DNA from: Endothia cerciana | Taxonomy: Eukaryota > Ascomycota > Sordariomycetes > Diaporthales > Cryphonectriaceae | Assembly (NCBI GenBank): GCA_026119935.1 | Contig: JALRMH010000012.1 | Span: 310,001-374,000, forward strand | Reading direction: 5' to 3' | Length of the DNA stretch: 64,000 bases | In this document: positions 1-10,918 of the stretch, piece by piece | How the letters are laid out: each line of letters begins with the position of its first letter | Numbering within the stretch: the stretch's first letter is position 1 | The notes under the pieces: model-generated | Told to the model about the DNA's origin: nothing | The model's input: the letters and a program-made list of their open reading frames with translations, nothing else | Database searches by the model: none | Translations under genes and position numbers: made by a program

Positions 1-882
1 CGGATGACGTCCATGGCGTACTTCTTGTTCTTGCACTCGCCGGTGAAGGCGAACTGGTTCTCGGGCTTGCCATCGGGGATCTTGTAGATGCGGAACCACT
101 CGTTGGTGGCGCGCAGCAGGCCCGGCAGGTGCCGCTCGACGTCCTCGACGTCGTTGAGCTTGGAAGCCAGAGGGTCGTTGACGTCAATAACGATCACCTT
201 CCAGTCGGTCTCCTCCTCATCCAGCAGGGCCATGACGCCGAGAACCTTGACCTGCTTGACCTGGCCGGTGTAGCCGACCAGCTCGCCGATCTCGCAGACG
301 TCAAGGGGGTCGTTGTCACCCTTGGCCTTGGTCTCGGGGTGGACGACGTTGGGGTCCTCCCAGGTCTGGGTTGAGAGCGTCAACTGCTGTGGTCCAAAGG
401 TTCGGATTGGGGGGAGGTTGGGGTCATGTCATACCTGGGGGAAGGCACCGTAGTTCCACAGGTAGCCCTTGTGGGGGAAGCAGTTGCGGACATATCGAAG
501 CTTGCCCTTCTTGGTGTCCTGCTTGATGGGGTTGAGGAGCTCCTCCTTGGAGATCTACAGCACCGAAAAGAAAAGGTCAGTCACTCACGCTCCACGACAA
601 TAAGTGAGCCCTGCAAAGGGACTCGGGGGTGGTGAAGCCCTGGTGGCAAGGTCGGTCCCCGGGGCGGGGTCCGACAGGACAGTCTCAGCACAGCAGCAGA
701 CTCACCTCAAGCTTAGCGTTGGTCCAGCGAGGGATCTCGACAACCATGTTCAGGACAGTCTGCTCCTGGTTGGCGAAGAGGGGGATGTCGTGGAAGGGCG
801 AGACAGGGACGCCATCCTTCTCGATGTACACCCTGTGCTCGAAGGTGTAGGGAGCAGCGACCTTGCGGGTGGTATAAGCCAT
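1..882 (-). CDS. ipp1: Inorganic pyrophosphatase (soluble, family I), 3' end beyond window
   Basis: Hydrolyses pyrophosphate to two phosphates, pulling biosynthetic reactions forward; cytosolic in its standard form. Exons on the minus strand are 882-706, 554-435 and 365 to beyond base 1, with introns of 151 and 69 nt and phase-0 joins. The chosen ATG at 882 opens MAYTTRKVAAPYT, the usual fungal N-terminus, and has A at -3 and G at +4. Exon 1 carries the EHRVYIEKDGVPVSPFHD block and the last exon shows GDNDPLDVCE, the metal-binding family I signature (D-x-D-P-x-D). The 3' end is cut by the window. The frame stays open 132 codons upstream to another ATG at 1278 (separate entry). Family assignment is near certain; exon joins rest on reading frame and consensus. 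Confidence 0.95.
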
Positions 883-1278
883 CTTGCCGTCGGTGACTGG
901 TGTTGACGACGACAGGGATGGTGAGCCCGAAAGGTGTTGGGCGATCTGGGCTGTGCGAGAGGACGAAATCTTGAGTGAATTGGCCCTCGGCGAGGAGAGT
1001 GGTGTTGAGAGGAGGGAGGTGGAATATGGACGGTGGAGGGTGGAAAGTCCAGTTGGCCAACTTCTTCTAGTGCTTGAATGTCGATGTGGAGGGGTACGGG
1101 TCGGTGGAGGGGTAACAGCCGAATCAGGGGCCACGGCGGTTGGTCGCAATAGTGGGGCGGCCTGAGCGAGATTTCGTCGTACTATGAGTTGCGGTGACCC
1201 GAGCAGGGGGGACGCAGGCAGCTTGGACTTGGACGTGGACGCTGCGAGGGTCCATGCCAGCACTCGCAGTGGCTGCAT
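883..1278 (-). other. In-frame N-terminal extension of pyrophosphatase, possible mitochondrial presequence
   Basis: From an ATG at 1278 the frame runs without a stop for 132 codons into the pyrophosphatase ATG at 882. The predicted extension is rich in Ser, Arg, Ala, Leu and Pro, has no Glu and only two Asp, and contains RRNLAQAA and RPYSTSLLS, which resemble mitochondrial presequence and peptidase-site patterns. The upstream ATG has C at -3 (weak context) while the 882 ATG is strong, so leaky scanning could give two products. This is inference: GC-rich leaders can stay open by chance. Confidence 0.4.
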
Positions 1279-1878
1279 GGGACAGGAAAAGAGCGATCGC
1301 GAGAGACCCTTGAGAAGGCCAGGGGCTCTGATGCCTTTTTGCGCTCTCGCAGGCCAAGTCCAAGACCTCAGATAGTCAAGAGTCTCACGGCAAAACGGAG
1401 GGCTAAGGCGGGTTTGTCTTTGTTGAACCGAGGTAAGAGTGAGGGATCTGGGAGAGGTTCAACTGGGCCGTAGACTTACTTGATCGAAAATTTGATCACG
1501 GGATTATTCTCGTTGCCCTCAGGACCCTGCTGCATACTGTCCGTACCCTGGCCACACCAACAAGTGACCTCAACACGGTAAAACATACGACACCCCTTTG
1601 CTAATAGAAACTCCCGTGAATATGGCTACCTAATGCAGAGATCTACCAAATCATAAATATGTAATCGTCGTCGTCTCTCCTCCCCAGACTCCTTTCGGTC
1701 AGGGTATCCGCTGATGGACTAAGCAGAGAGACCGTCTCCTGCTGTCATTAAGGCCCCATACCTTGTTGGCGGTGGAGAATGTACGAGAGAGTAGCCATGA
1801 ATACACCAACAACGCGCCCGCTTACACTCATGTCAGCATCAGACTTGAACGCTCCCACACAGGAACAAGCCGGCTTTC
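1279..1878. other. Intergenic spacer, no gene seen
   Basis: About 600 bases between the pyrophosphatase leader and the 3' end of the C2/MHD gene. Only short unrecognised open frames occur. The part near 1300-1500 may be promoter for the pyrophosphatase. Confidence 0.5.
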
Positions 1879-4800
1879 CTACCGCCTCGGCAGGTTCCCA
1901 TACGCCCCTCGTCCGAACGCACCACCAGGAGCGTTCCCATACGCACCCGTACTGAACCCCTGGTGAATACTCTGTCTCACAATCGCCGCCGCCGCCTGAC
2001 TCGCCGCCATACGCTCTTTCTGCCTGTGTCTTTCCCTCAGATAGCCAGCGGCCTCGGGCCGCATGCGCAGGATTCGGAGGATCATATCGTCCGACGGATC
2101 TGCCTGAGCCTCCTTTCGCTTCTCCTCCTTCGCCCGCCTCATCGTCCCCAAGTTGCGGCTCATCATGATACTCTTACCACGCCGGATCGTCCCCATGCTG
2201 CCGAAAGCGGCACTGTTGAACGTGGGGCCGAGGGCGGCCGGCGCAGACTGCCGTGAGGCCTGTTGCGCTTGCTGCTGGGCGCGCTGTTGGGTTGCTGCCA
2301 CCATGCGTTCCGATGTGCGGATCAGCGAGTCGGTCGAATCGAAATACCAGAAGTTCAGCGATGCCAGTTCGTGCCACTTAGGCGACTTCAATACTTCCGC
2401 TGGAACACCAAGTACTTCCCCGTCTTCGTCCTTGGCATTGAAGAATTCGAACAGCAGTTCGAGCCACTTGTATACCACGTCCAGCTCAACCTGCGTGAGT
2501 GGCTTCTGCGTAGAGGGCTTGTCTGAAAGTGGGGGCACAAGTAAGTTCTCGATGGCCATCAGTACTTCCTTCCACAGCCTGGTCATGACAGCCATCATGG
2601 TCGCATCTGTAAGTGTCTGCTTCATGATGGCAAAGTTCTCGTCGAAGTAATTGAACAACGACTGGAGGGCGTTCTCGATGTCCTGCTGTGTCACTGGTGG
2701 AGCAGCGGTCTTCCGCGTCTTCCACATGTTCCCGATAGACGCGGCAATGCCACGGCTGAGCAGACCCTTCAGGGCCTCATGGGAAAGCGAGGCGTTGATG
2801 ACGGTCGAGAGCTGATGAGCGTGTAAGTATTGTTGTCGGAAGAGAAGTGGCACAAGAACCGACTTACCTTGTCAGTTATCTTCCGCACCATGTCTCGCTC
2901 CGTTCGCTTCAAATGTCTGAACGCCTTTCCGAAGTGGAATTGGATATCATCCTTCTCACCCTCCATGCTGACTCTTATCAATAACCGACCCTGAGTGTCA
3001 AGGTCCAGCCAGAATTCTCTGGGCAGATAATCGCTGAAATGAACCGGGTCGAGTTTCAAAGAAGTCCGTCCCACAAAGTCATGGTCTCCGAATGTATCGT
3101 AATCCCATATAGTAGCGATCACGTTGACGGCCCCAGTCACGGTGACATCAACCGATTCATCCCAACGGGGGTTGAGTGTGCGTGACACAACACGAGTCTT
3201 GGCCAGACGCTTCTGATATTCGTCCACCAAAACGACATACGGATCACTATATCCGTTGGGGTCGCACGCTTTGATGTCTTCAGCCTCGACAACCTTGACG
3301 GTAAACACATACTTGTCCGGCTTGCGCAGACGGTCCTTGGGTCCTTCTTTGGCCCTCAACAACTCGGCGCATGCGTCGACGTTCATCAAGTGTTCTAGTT
3401 TGTCAAGCGATTGCATGGCGTATTCTATGTTGTTCAACTTGACGAATGACTAGGACAATGCCAGATCAGAATCGTTGGCGGGCCTTGGGTCTGGTGGTTG
3501 CTTACCTCCGAATAGAACTGGAAGGGTTCTATCTTCTCCTTTTGGTTCCAGGCGTCCTTCGCCATCTGCATGATGCGCTCCTGAGCTGTCCGCTGCGCTG
3601 CTGCCAGCTCCGCAGCACTCTGGCGGTCCATCTCCTTGGCGAATCTGCTTTCGACAATCTCACAGTAACGACCTATGCCAGCTGCGAATGCTTTGGCCAG
3701 GGACGTCATAAATTTGGCGTGATGAACATCATTGTCCCAATTCAGCTGGAAGATCTGGTCCGCTGTTTGATTGAACAATTGGAAGACGTCGATGATGGAT
3801 ACACTATGCCGCTGCGTATCTGTTGGAATATCGTCCGGATGTGCCGTCCTGACCTGAAACTGATCCTGCTTGATGGCTTCTTCAACAAACGATGTCATCC
3901 TGCTCTCTGCATCGTTGATCCATCGCCAGACAAACTCTTCCAGCTGGCCCTCGATGTCGAAGGCAAAGGGCTGCCCAGGTATGTATTGAACGTGAGTCTT
4001 GCGGATCTCGACCAGCTCCTTGTATAGGTCAAATCCATCCTGGACATTGACCTCCAGCCCGGCTTCCTTAGCTGCCACGACAATGGTCTCGATCAGGGCC
4101 TTTGCGTCCTCTTCGAAACTGGGAAATATCGCCTGCACCAGGACCGCGAACGGAGACACGCCCATGATCTCCGGATTCTTGGCATACCTCTTCTTGATCC
4201 TCTGGCACAACTTCGTGACCGCACTTCCTAAGTTCACGACATGACTGAAATTCCAGTCCTCTTTGGACGCAGGCACCTCTTTTTCGAGGAAACCATGGTA
4301 GACTTGGTCGGCCTGTGTTTTGAGTCCCTGGGCCAGCTGTCTGGAGAACCGATCCAAGTCTTCGTCTTTTTGGACAAAGGCAGGATCAGGGTAGATGTGG
4401 TTCAGGAGAATACCCATCACCATACTAACGGTGGGAGCCTTGGGTTCGTAGCAGTGCATCAATAGATCATAAAGTTCCCGCAGAAGCGCGTCATGGAGGG
4501 CACCGAGAATCTGCTGGTAGAGGGAATAGTCTATCAATGTCCACCGGCTTGGATCGATCTCGGGCAAGGTGGCCGTGTAGAGTTGTATGCGCGGCAGCTT
4601 CTTGGGCTCCGGCTGTGGATTTTTGACAAATTCGAAGCACTCATCGAGCTCCTCGGCCCTGATCTCCTGGTCCAGGAACTTGCGCACAGCAACCTCAAGA
4701 AGGGCGATGTGTCTGGTAAACTGCGGAAGGCGCCACCAACCAGACAGATCGTTCAGCAGCTCCAGCGATTGTTGAGATAATGGTGTGAAGGCCTCGGACT

Positions 4801-6133
4801 CGGGGTGATTTTGATCATAGGTCATGGCATGTTGTAGGACCGTTCTGTAAAATGATCTCGGGTCAGGGGGGATGAAGGTGTAGCTAGGCTCATCAACACT
4901 TCGAATGCTGGCGGAGTCGTCCAAAGAGAGGTTGCTCAAGCCGAAGCTAGGTTCACCTGAAAGACCAGTGGCCGAGTCGTTGCTCAGCATCTTTGCCAGG
5001 TCCGCGTACGCCTGATCCTCTCCGAAGATCGATGTAGGCCGTACAGGTAGAGGCTTGTCGAAGCTTGTGACGGTCTTGGCGAGATCCGGGCGAACCTTTA
5101 ATATGTCCAGCATCATAGAGGTGAGGTGGTCGCGCTCACCCTTCTTCCACTCCTCGAAGGAATCGTTGACATCGAAGTCTTGCTTCCTGAGCGCCCCATC
5201 CATGTTCGAGTCCAGGCGGTGCTGGTAGGCCTTGAGGTCCTTGAGGGCCGCCTCCTCCGTCCAGATGTTCTTGTTCAGGTCGATATCTGACTGGAGCTGG
5301 GCAGTCTCTCGGCCAAAGATCCTTCCCACGATCTGCACCATGTGCATGTCCTTGACTTCGTAGCTGTGGGGTATCTCGACCTCGATGGTCTTGTGCTCCT
5401 TGTCCTGGCCCGTGTCAATGAACAAATCTTGGTCATTCCGCAACAGCTTCTGTTCTAGCGTCTGTAGGCGGGACATGAGCTCCTTGTCCTTCTCAGTCCC
5501 ATGCTTCCTGAAAATAGTCATCATGAGCCTAACGAACAGGGCGAGGTGCCTATCGACGAGGACCTTCCACGAATGGTCGTCGGGTGGCCTCCCCTGGCTC
5601 ATTGCTTTGACGGCGGCAGCATAGAACTTGAGGATCAGGGGTTCCAGTGTGCGGTCCCTGTCGATCGTCTTGCGGAAGTCATGTTCGGTGAAGTTTGTGT
5701 ACGCCTCCGCAAAGGTTCTCTTCACGTTGGGATCGCTGTAGCCCGGCTGGTCGAAAGTGCCCTTGACCACGCGCTCCATGCGCTTCTCGAGAGAGCCGCG
5801 AAAGTCCCGGGGCAGCTTGACAGTGCTCCCGCCCGTGGGGATGAACTCCTTGAGCAAGTCCCCAATGTTGTGCGTGTAGGACTGAACTCTCGTGGGTGCC
5901 TTGGGCACCGTTATGTATTCCTTCTTCTTCTTCTTGGGCTGCAGCAGGTAGTGCAGCAGCGCAATGCTCAAAGCGTAGTTGTACGCATCCTCGTAGCTGA
6001 CCTGGCCCTGGAAGGCTCGCGAGCCGGCCCTCGACCTCCTCCGCACGGCGCCATCCTGCTGCTGGATCCGGTTGATGCTCCTGTTGAGACTCCTGCTGTT
6101 GTGCTTCCCCGGGTGACTCGAGCCCGTCGACAT
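1879..6133 (-). CDS. C2 and Munc13-homology (MHD) domain protein, Git1/UNC13-like
   Basis: Predicted 1380 residues from exons 6133-3506, 3449-2868 and 2811-1879, with two 56-nt introns and both joins in phase 0. A long helical N-terminal half (MHD1-type region within residues about 500-870) precedes a C2 domain at about 920-1040. C2 calcium-site acids are visible at D939, D945, D992, D994 and D1000 in ACDPNGYSDPY and WDYDTFGDHD. An MHD2-type helical region follows in the last exon, with a Gly/Ala/Tyr-rich tail. MHD-C2-MHD order is typical of Munc13/UNC13 proteins in vesicle priming. The fission yeast relative Git1 acts in glucose/cAMP signalling, so the role may be in membrane or PKA signalling rather than classical exocytosis. 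Architecture is confident; the specific role is inferred. Confidence 0.88.
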
Positions 6134-7434
6134 CTTCGGCTCCTGGGGTCCGGTCGCTCGAGGGGTCGAGAGGTCAGGACGAGAGGGAGGTCGATCGATC
6201 TCGTTGATGCCTTTAAAGCGGTCTCGAGTAGGGGCGGGGTGTGCCGTGGTGGGAGTGACGTCCGCCCCTTATCCTCGTGGAACCATGCCTCGAATACTCC
6301 TCTCGTGCCTGGAGGCGGTTCTCAGGTGGTTGATTGTTTGTGTTCGACCACGCGTTCGCAGGTCTCGCAGGTCTCGCAGGTCTGGCAGGTCTGGCAGGTC
6401 TGGCAGGATCCGGTGAAACCAAGTTTTGGGCAAACAGTCCCACCCTCCAGGGATACTACTCAAAAGTATGCCGCCGTGGTATGTCCAGGCTGTAGGGGTG
6501 TGTCTGCTTGTGTCCCTCTCGCAGGGCGGGTGGAGGGCAGCAATCTGGCAGTGGAAGGGAGACCCTAAGCTTATGCTCAGGAGTCGGGTGGATGCTCCAA
6601 GTGCCGCCGCAAGTCCTAGATACCCAGGTACTTTGAGCCCCGTCCAGGCGCAACGTCATCTGCCAACGTGCAGCAGCTGTTCAAGCGCAGTGCTTTTTTG
6701 CAGGGGTCGCGGGCGCCAACGAGTTGGTCAAGTTGGTGTCTTAATGCGCCTGCGGAAGGAACTCGGCGCAGCCCCCTTACTATATAGTACATGTTAGATC
6801 CCGTCCTGACGTTCCACTTAGATAGCGCTCTATATAAATAGGCACCCCGGATGACGGTCTCTCTCTTTCCTTGTGACGAGGTATATGGGCCCTTCGTAAA
6901 CACACAGGACTTGATGCGTAAGGAGTTCACGTTGTCTAGACAGCCAGGGGCTCAGAACTCTACCAGGGCGCTTGAGCCTCAGAAGAGGCAATATCTCACC
7001 TATTGCCCCTCCGTGGTACACATGCTTCATCCGCAAAGATTCGTCTTTGCCCAGTGTCGGGCAACGCGAAAAGAACCAGAGTATTTCGTACCAGAATAGT
7101 CCAGCGACATGAAATATCGACAGGAGACAATGTTCGAATGCGGAACCATATTTCCCTCTTGCCTGGCAGTATCGGTCTACAACAACCCCACAACTTGACG
7201 AGGCTGAGATGGAACCACCAATGTCGACGCTATGCTTTTCAAGTTCTGCCTTTGCAGGGGACGCTTTAGCGAGCCTTGTTTCGTCTTTGCGTTTCTATAT
7301 TCCTACTTAGTAAACAGCTGGTGAGTTGCCATGTATGCCTCTACTAACGCCTCTCTGGTGCCCATTTCCACTGCCGAAGCTTAGACCGCATCTTGTCTGA
7401 GCAGGGCGAGGTTATCCAAGAGATCATGAAGATT
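6134..7434. other. Gene-poor spacer with a small minisatellite
   Basis: Upstream of the C2/MHD gene. No recognisable coding sequence. It contains the 9-bp tandem repeat listed at 6355-6408. Short open frames here match no family I know. Confidence 0.5.
6355..6408. repeat. Minisatellite, 9-bp unit
   Basis: Five tandem 9-bp units, two tctcgcagg followed by three tctggcagg, preceded by a partial unit. The two variants are grouped rather than interspersed, which suggests stepwise local duplication. It lies about 220-275 bp upstream of the Git1-like ATG, so it may fall in that promoter. Confidence 0.85.
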
Positions 7435-8686
7435 TTACAGACTTGCTGCTCTCTTCGGGCCCCAATGGCCAAACCCAGCATTCGACCTCTGCAGCGCCAT
7501 CGCATCCTGTTTGTTGAACGAGGCCTGGTCCTTAGGCATCCAGAATACTCCGTCCTCCATCTCCCGTGACCATCTTCCTCATGCGGATCCTCGAAGCCCC
7601 ATCGTCGGGCTTCCTCACCCTCGCCGCAGGCTCAAGAGACTTGTCCTCGACCACGGTCCAAAAGGCCGTGTGATCGAATGACGCACGGATGCTCCGCTAT
7701 TACAAACGGAGGTCATGAGAAATGCGGTTCACAACGTGTAGGTAGAGGTGTACTACCACCTTCTGTCACGACCATGAGGTTGATCATGCTCTTGGCCTTG
7801 TGATCAGTCTCGTTGCTGCACAGGTTCCTCGGCCTTGACGGTGGGGAAGCGGGAGTAGGTATCGCGAATAATTGCCACATTGTTCGCCCGGTGCGCAGAG
7901 CATCCTGATGGTGCCACCCCGGATGTGATGACAAGAAGGCTGGTTCACACGGACTACCGCCCCTCTCAGAGGTGAAGATGTCATAGAGAGAGATAATTCC
8001 GGTGGGTGGCCGAGGTAAGTTGCCACAGTTTCTTATGTAATTACTCAGATAAAGCTTTACCAAGATGATTTGTTATAGTTTTGTGTTGTACGTTTAATAA
8101 CTTAGCTTACCCCCACATCTAGATTCATATTTTGGTTTAACTATACTACCATCTGCTTCTATGGAGTACATTCAAAACCCCCCCCTTTTTTTATTCTTTT
8201 TTTTATTAATTTTTTTGGTAAAATTATGAAATATACGATATTGAAATTTATTTAGAGCGAAGCATGCTGCTTGCGCCACCGTCGGAGGGAATCAGACTGT
8301 TCTGAAGGCATGAAAATATGTGGCTCTTTCCGGAGCTTTGGCTGCCGCAGATGAGCGTGCTAGAGGGAGCAGCTACGTTACAGTACAGGACTTCATCGCT
8401 CATAGAGGTGTCACCGTCCGACATGTTCGCGACGACACCGTGCTGGGGGAACAACGACTCAGGAACCCGCAAGACCCGAAGCCCGCTGACGAGCTGTCTC
8501 CGTGTAGATCGGGACCAATTTGATCTCGTCGAGGTCGTCAGGATCGTCGCCCCGGTTGAGGAGACTGAGCCGCTGCAGGGTAATTATCAAGTCAGTTAAT
8601 ATTGAGCAATCTATGCGACGGCCTGGTCTGGACAATCTAGAGCCCCCATCATCATCTGGTGATCTGGTAGTAGTGGAACGCGACAT
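7435..8686 (-). pseudogene. Broken fungal P-loop ATPase gene, interrupted by an AT-rich insert
   Basis: Read on the minus strand, the piece from 8686 begins with an ATG, runs through DDLDEIKLVPIYTETARQRA, changes frame near 8470-8485, continues PESLFPQHG and STLICGSQSSGKSH, and ends in SLIPSD. GSQSSGKS is a Walker A motif (GxxxxGKS). The next block, LPRPPTGI then GGSPCEPAFLSSHPG, resumes in the same direction at 8020 after 244 bases of AT-rich DNA and goes on to about 7713. Coding-like sequence ends at a stop near 7435. The order matches, from memory, a family of uncharacterised fungal P-loop NTPases in which the SD and LPRP blocks are almost adjacent. Frameshift plus insertion indicate a dead copy. 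Family recall is moderate; the interruption is seen directly. Confidence 0.55.
8027..8270. mobile_element. AT-rich insertion inside the P-loop pseudogene
   Basis: About 244 bases with very low GC and long T runs, sharply different from the flanks. It is bounded by ttgccac (8020-8026) and ttgcgccac (8271-8279), which could be imperfect copies of one target site. I see no terminal inverted repeats or coding sequence, so the element type is unknown; a degraded MITE or solo remnant is possible. Confidence 0.4.
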
Positions 8687-10918
8687 CGTGAAGTGGCAAC
8701 GGCGTTGAGCCGCAAATTTGAAATCTTGATCGTTGCCTCCTTGCTCGTGGCGAAAATTTACACGTCCCTTTTCAATGCAGGCGAGAGGGTCTTCCGGGGC
8801 GCAGGTTCCAGCAGAATGAGAGGCTCAACAAGGATGCATTGCAAGATCATGACTGACTCTCAGAATGCCTACCAACCCTAAAGCATATCGGCAGAGCCAG
8901 CACGCATTGGCTTCATTTGGCGAACCTTTCCCAGGGAAGAGCAGCTCAAGGCCTTTTCGGTCTTTCAGCAGAAGCTTCTCAGGTCTCTTCGACCTGGGAC
9001 ATCTCAGTGACCGTGGTCTTTGGGGGAACGCCATTCAAGATCCCGCAACCACTGCTCGCAAAGCTGCGCGTGTTGATCTTTCTTGGCCATGCCGATTATC
9101 TCGCGATAAGTGTCAACAGCCGGCCATTATGCTGTAATAGCATGTTCATCCATTATAGGTTGCCTATAGCAGTTGAGTAAGCCGTTGGTCCTTATATCGG
9201 CATGATCTGGGATTGCGCATCTCCATCTATGTTGACGTGACATGCCATGTCAAGTCGCTTGCACTTTTTGGCTGGCAGATGGGGCCAATATGCTGAGATG
9301 TCTAGCTCTTGAAGAGACGCTCCCCACTTGGGATGCTCGTTGTGGCAGTGGTCACACGGCCCAGCCTCCGTCTCCTGTGGTCGGCTAGGCTTCTAGCTCC
9401 CATAAATAGACCGTGGGACGACACCGGTATCCACTTAGACTTGGGAGCAACAGAATGCCGCAGGGGTAGAGCAGTGATTCCCTTGTGCGGGCGGACAGGT
9501 TCGACCTTGCCGTTCGTATTGAGAGGAATCGTCAGTGGCAGAGCCTCCGTCAGAGGCTCGGGATCCGTACTTCGAAAAGTCGAGACAGTGATGCGATGTT
9601 GAAGTTGTTAGCCACAAGGTGGATCCAGTGCCGGAAGAGATATGATGCTGACGGGTGAGAGAGAACTGGGCGCGTGGCTGTTTCTTGTGACCACAGCTTA
9701 CCTAGGAACGGGGTACAGGCCGTTGCAGTCTCGTGAGACGGTGAGATGCAGGCTGGGCGAGGGGCAGGATTCTTGCCTGAGCAGACCCCTGATGAGAATC
9801 ATCATACTGTAGTACTGTGTAAGATAAAGGTTCCCTGCATCTGTGGCCGCTAGACCGGGCCTGCGGCTCGCTCCAGGTTGAGGTGGTGCCTTGGAACGAG
9901 CCCAAGGTTGCCCAGGACGATCGGATGAAAACCCTACAGCAGAGCAAGGTCACCAATACAATGTCGACAGACGGCGTGGGAGGGGGACGAAGCTGTGCAT
10001 ATTGGCCACATCGCCTTGCTCCCATCCCGGTAGGGCTGGAAGGGCCATGTGGTCGACTGCTGTCGTCCTGCCGTGCTGGACCTCGTGTCACGACGTGTCA
10101 AAAGACTCATCCTGCCTGGCTATCGAAGTGGTGAGATCGAAGAGTTGGTGAGGTACAAAGTACAGGCGTATAAATACCCAGGCCAGGCTATTCTTAGCGC
10201 GCATGGGAGCGGTACTACGTGGTAATAGGAAACGGGGCCAGCGCCCCGGATAATCCAAGACGATTTCCAGTCGCGCGGCGCGGCGCACCCCAATTCCAGC
10301 TACAAGCCTCGTCCATGTCCTTGGCAACGTCCCCTGACCAAGTCTGATGTTGATCTTACTTGCAGTGAAGCGCCCGCCTTGCTGGGTTGCCTAAGGATGA
10401 ACGGACTTGCATCGCAGTCGAACCTTATCCCCTCAGAGCTTGCTGCTCTTCACATTTTAATTGCGGGAGATCGCAGATCCACACCCAGATCCGACCTCTC
10501 TGGTTCACCTGCAGCCAGCAGCAGGCACAGACACGCGGGCACGCAGGCACAATCACAATACGCCGACCCCGCGACGGCCAGACTATAGCCTTTCTATCTA
10601 ATCCGGGACCCCTTGGTCAACTCTACAACGACAACAAACCACTACTACCATTACGAATTACACCTCCAGTCCCCGTCGACAACGCCAACGTCAGGCCCTC
10701 ACTACAAGCCTCTGGCCCCCTTACTACTTATCCCTCGCCCCCAAGCAGTTCCTACCGCTTAGCTGCGCTACTGTCAACCTACGAAGTCGCCTTCCAATAT
10801 ACATGACTGCGACCGGCGCCTTGGTCGACGACGACAACAGCTACCATACCATCCTGCCCTCCAGGTGCAGCTGCTCTCCCAGACCTGGGAACAGCCCCCG
10901 TTACCCTGATCCAGCATC
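8687..10918. other. Spacer and leader upstream of the ArfGAP gene
   Basis: No recognisable gene in about 2.2 kb. The last 500 bases (10400-10918) are rich in CA/CT and contain no long runs of purine, as expected for a fungal 5' untranslated region. Confidence 0.5.
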
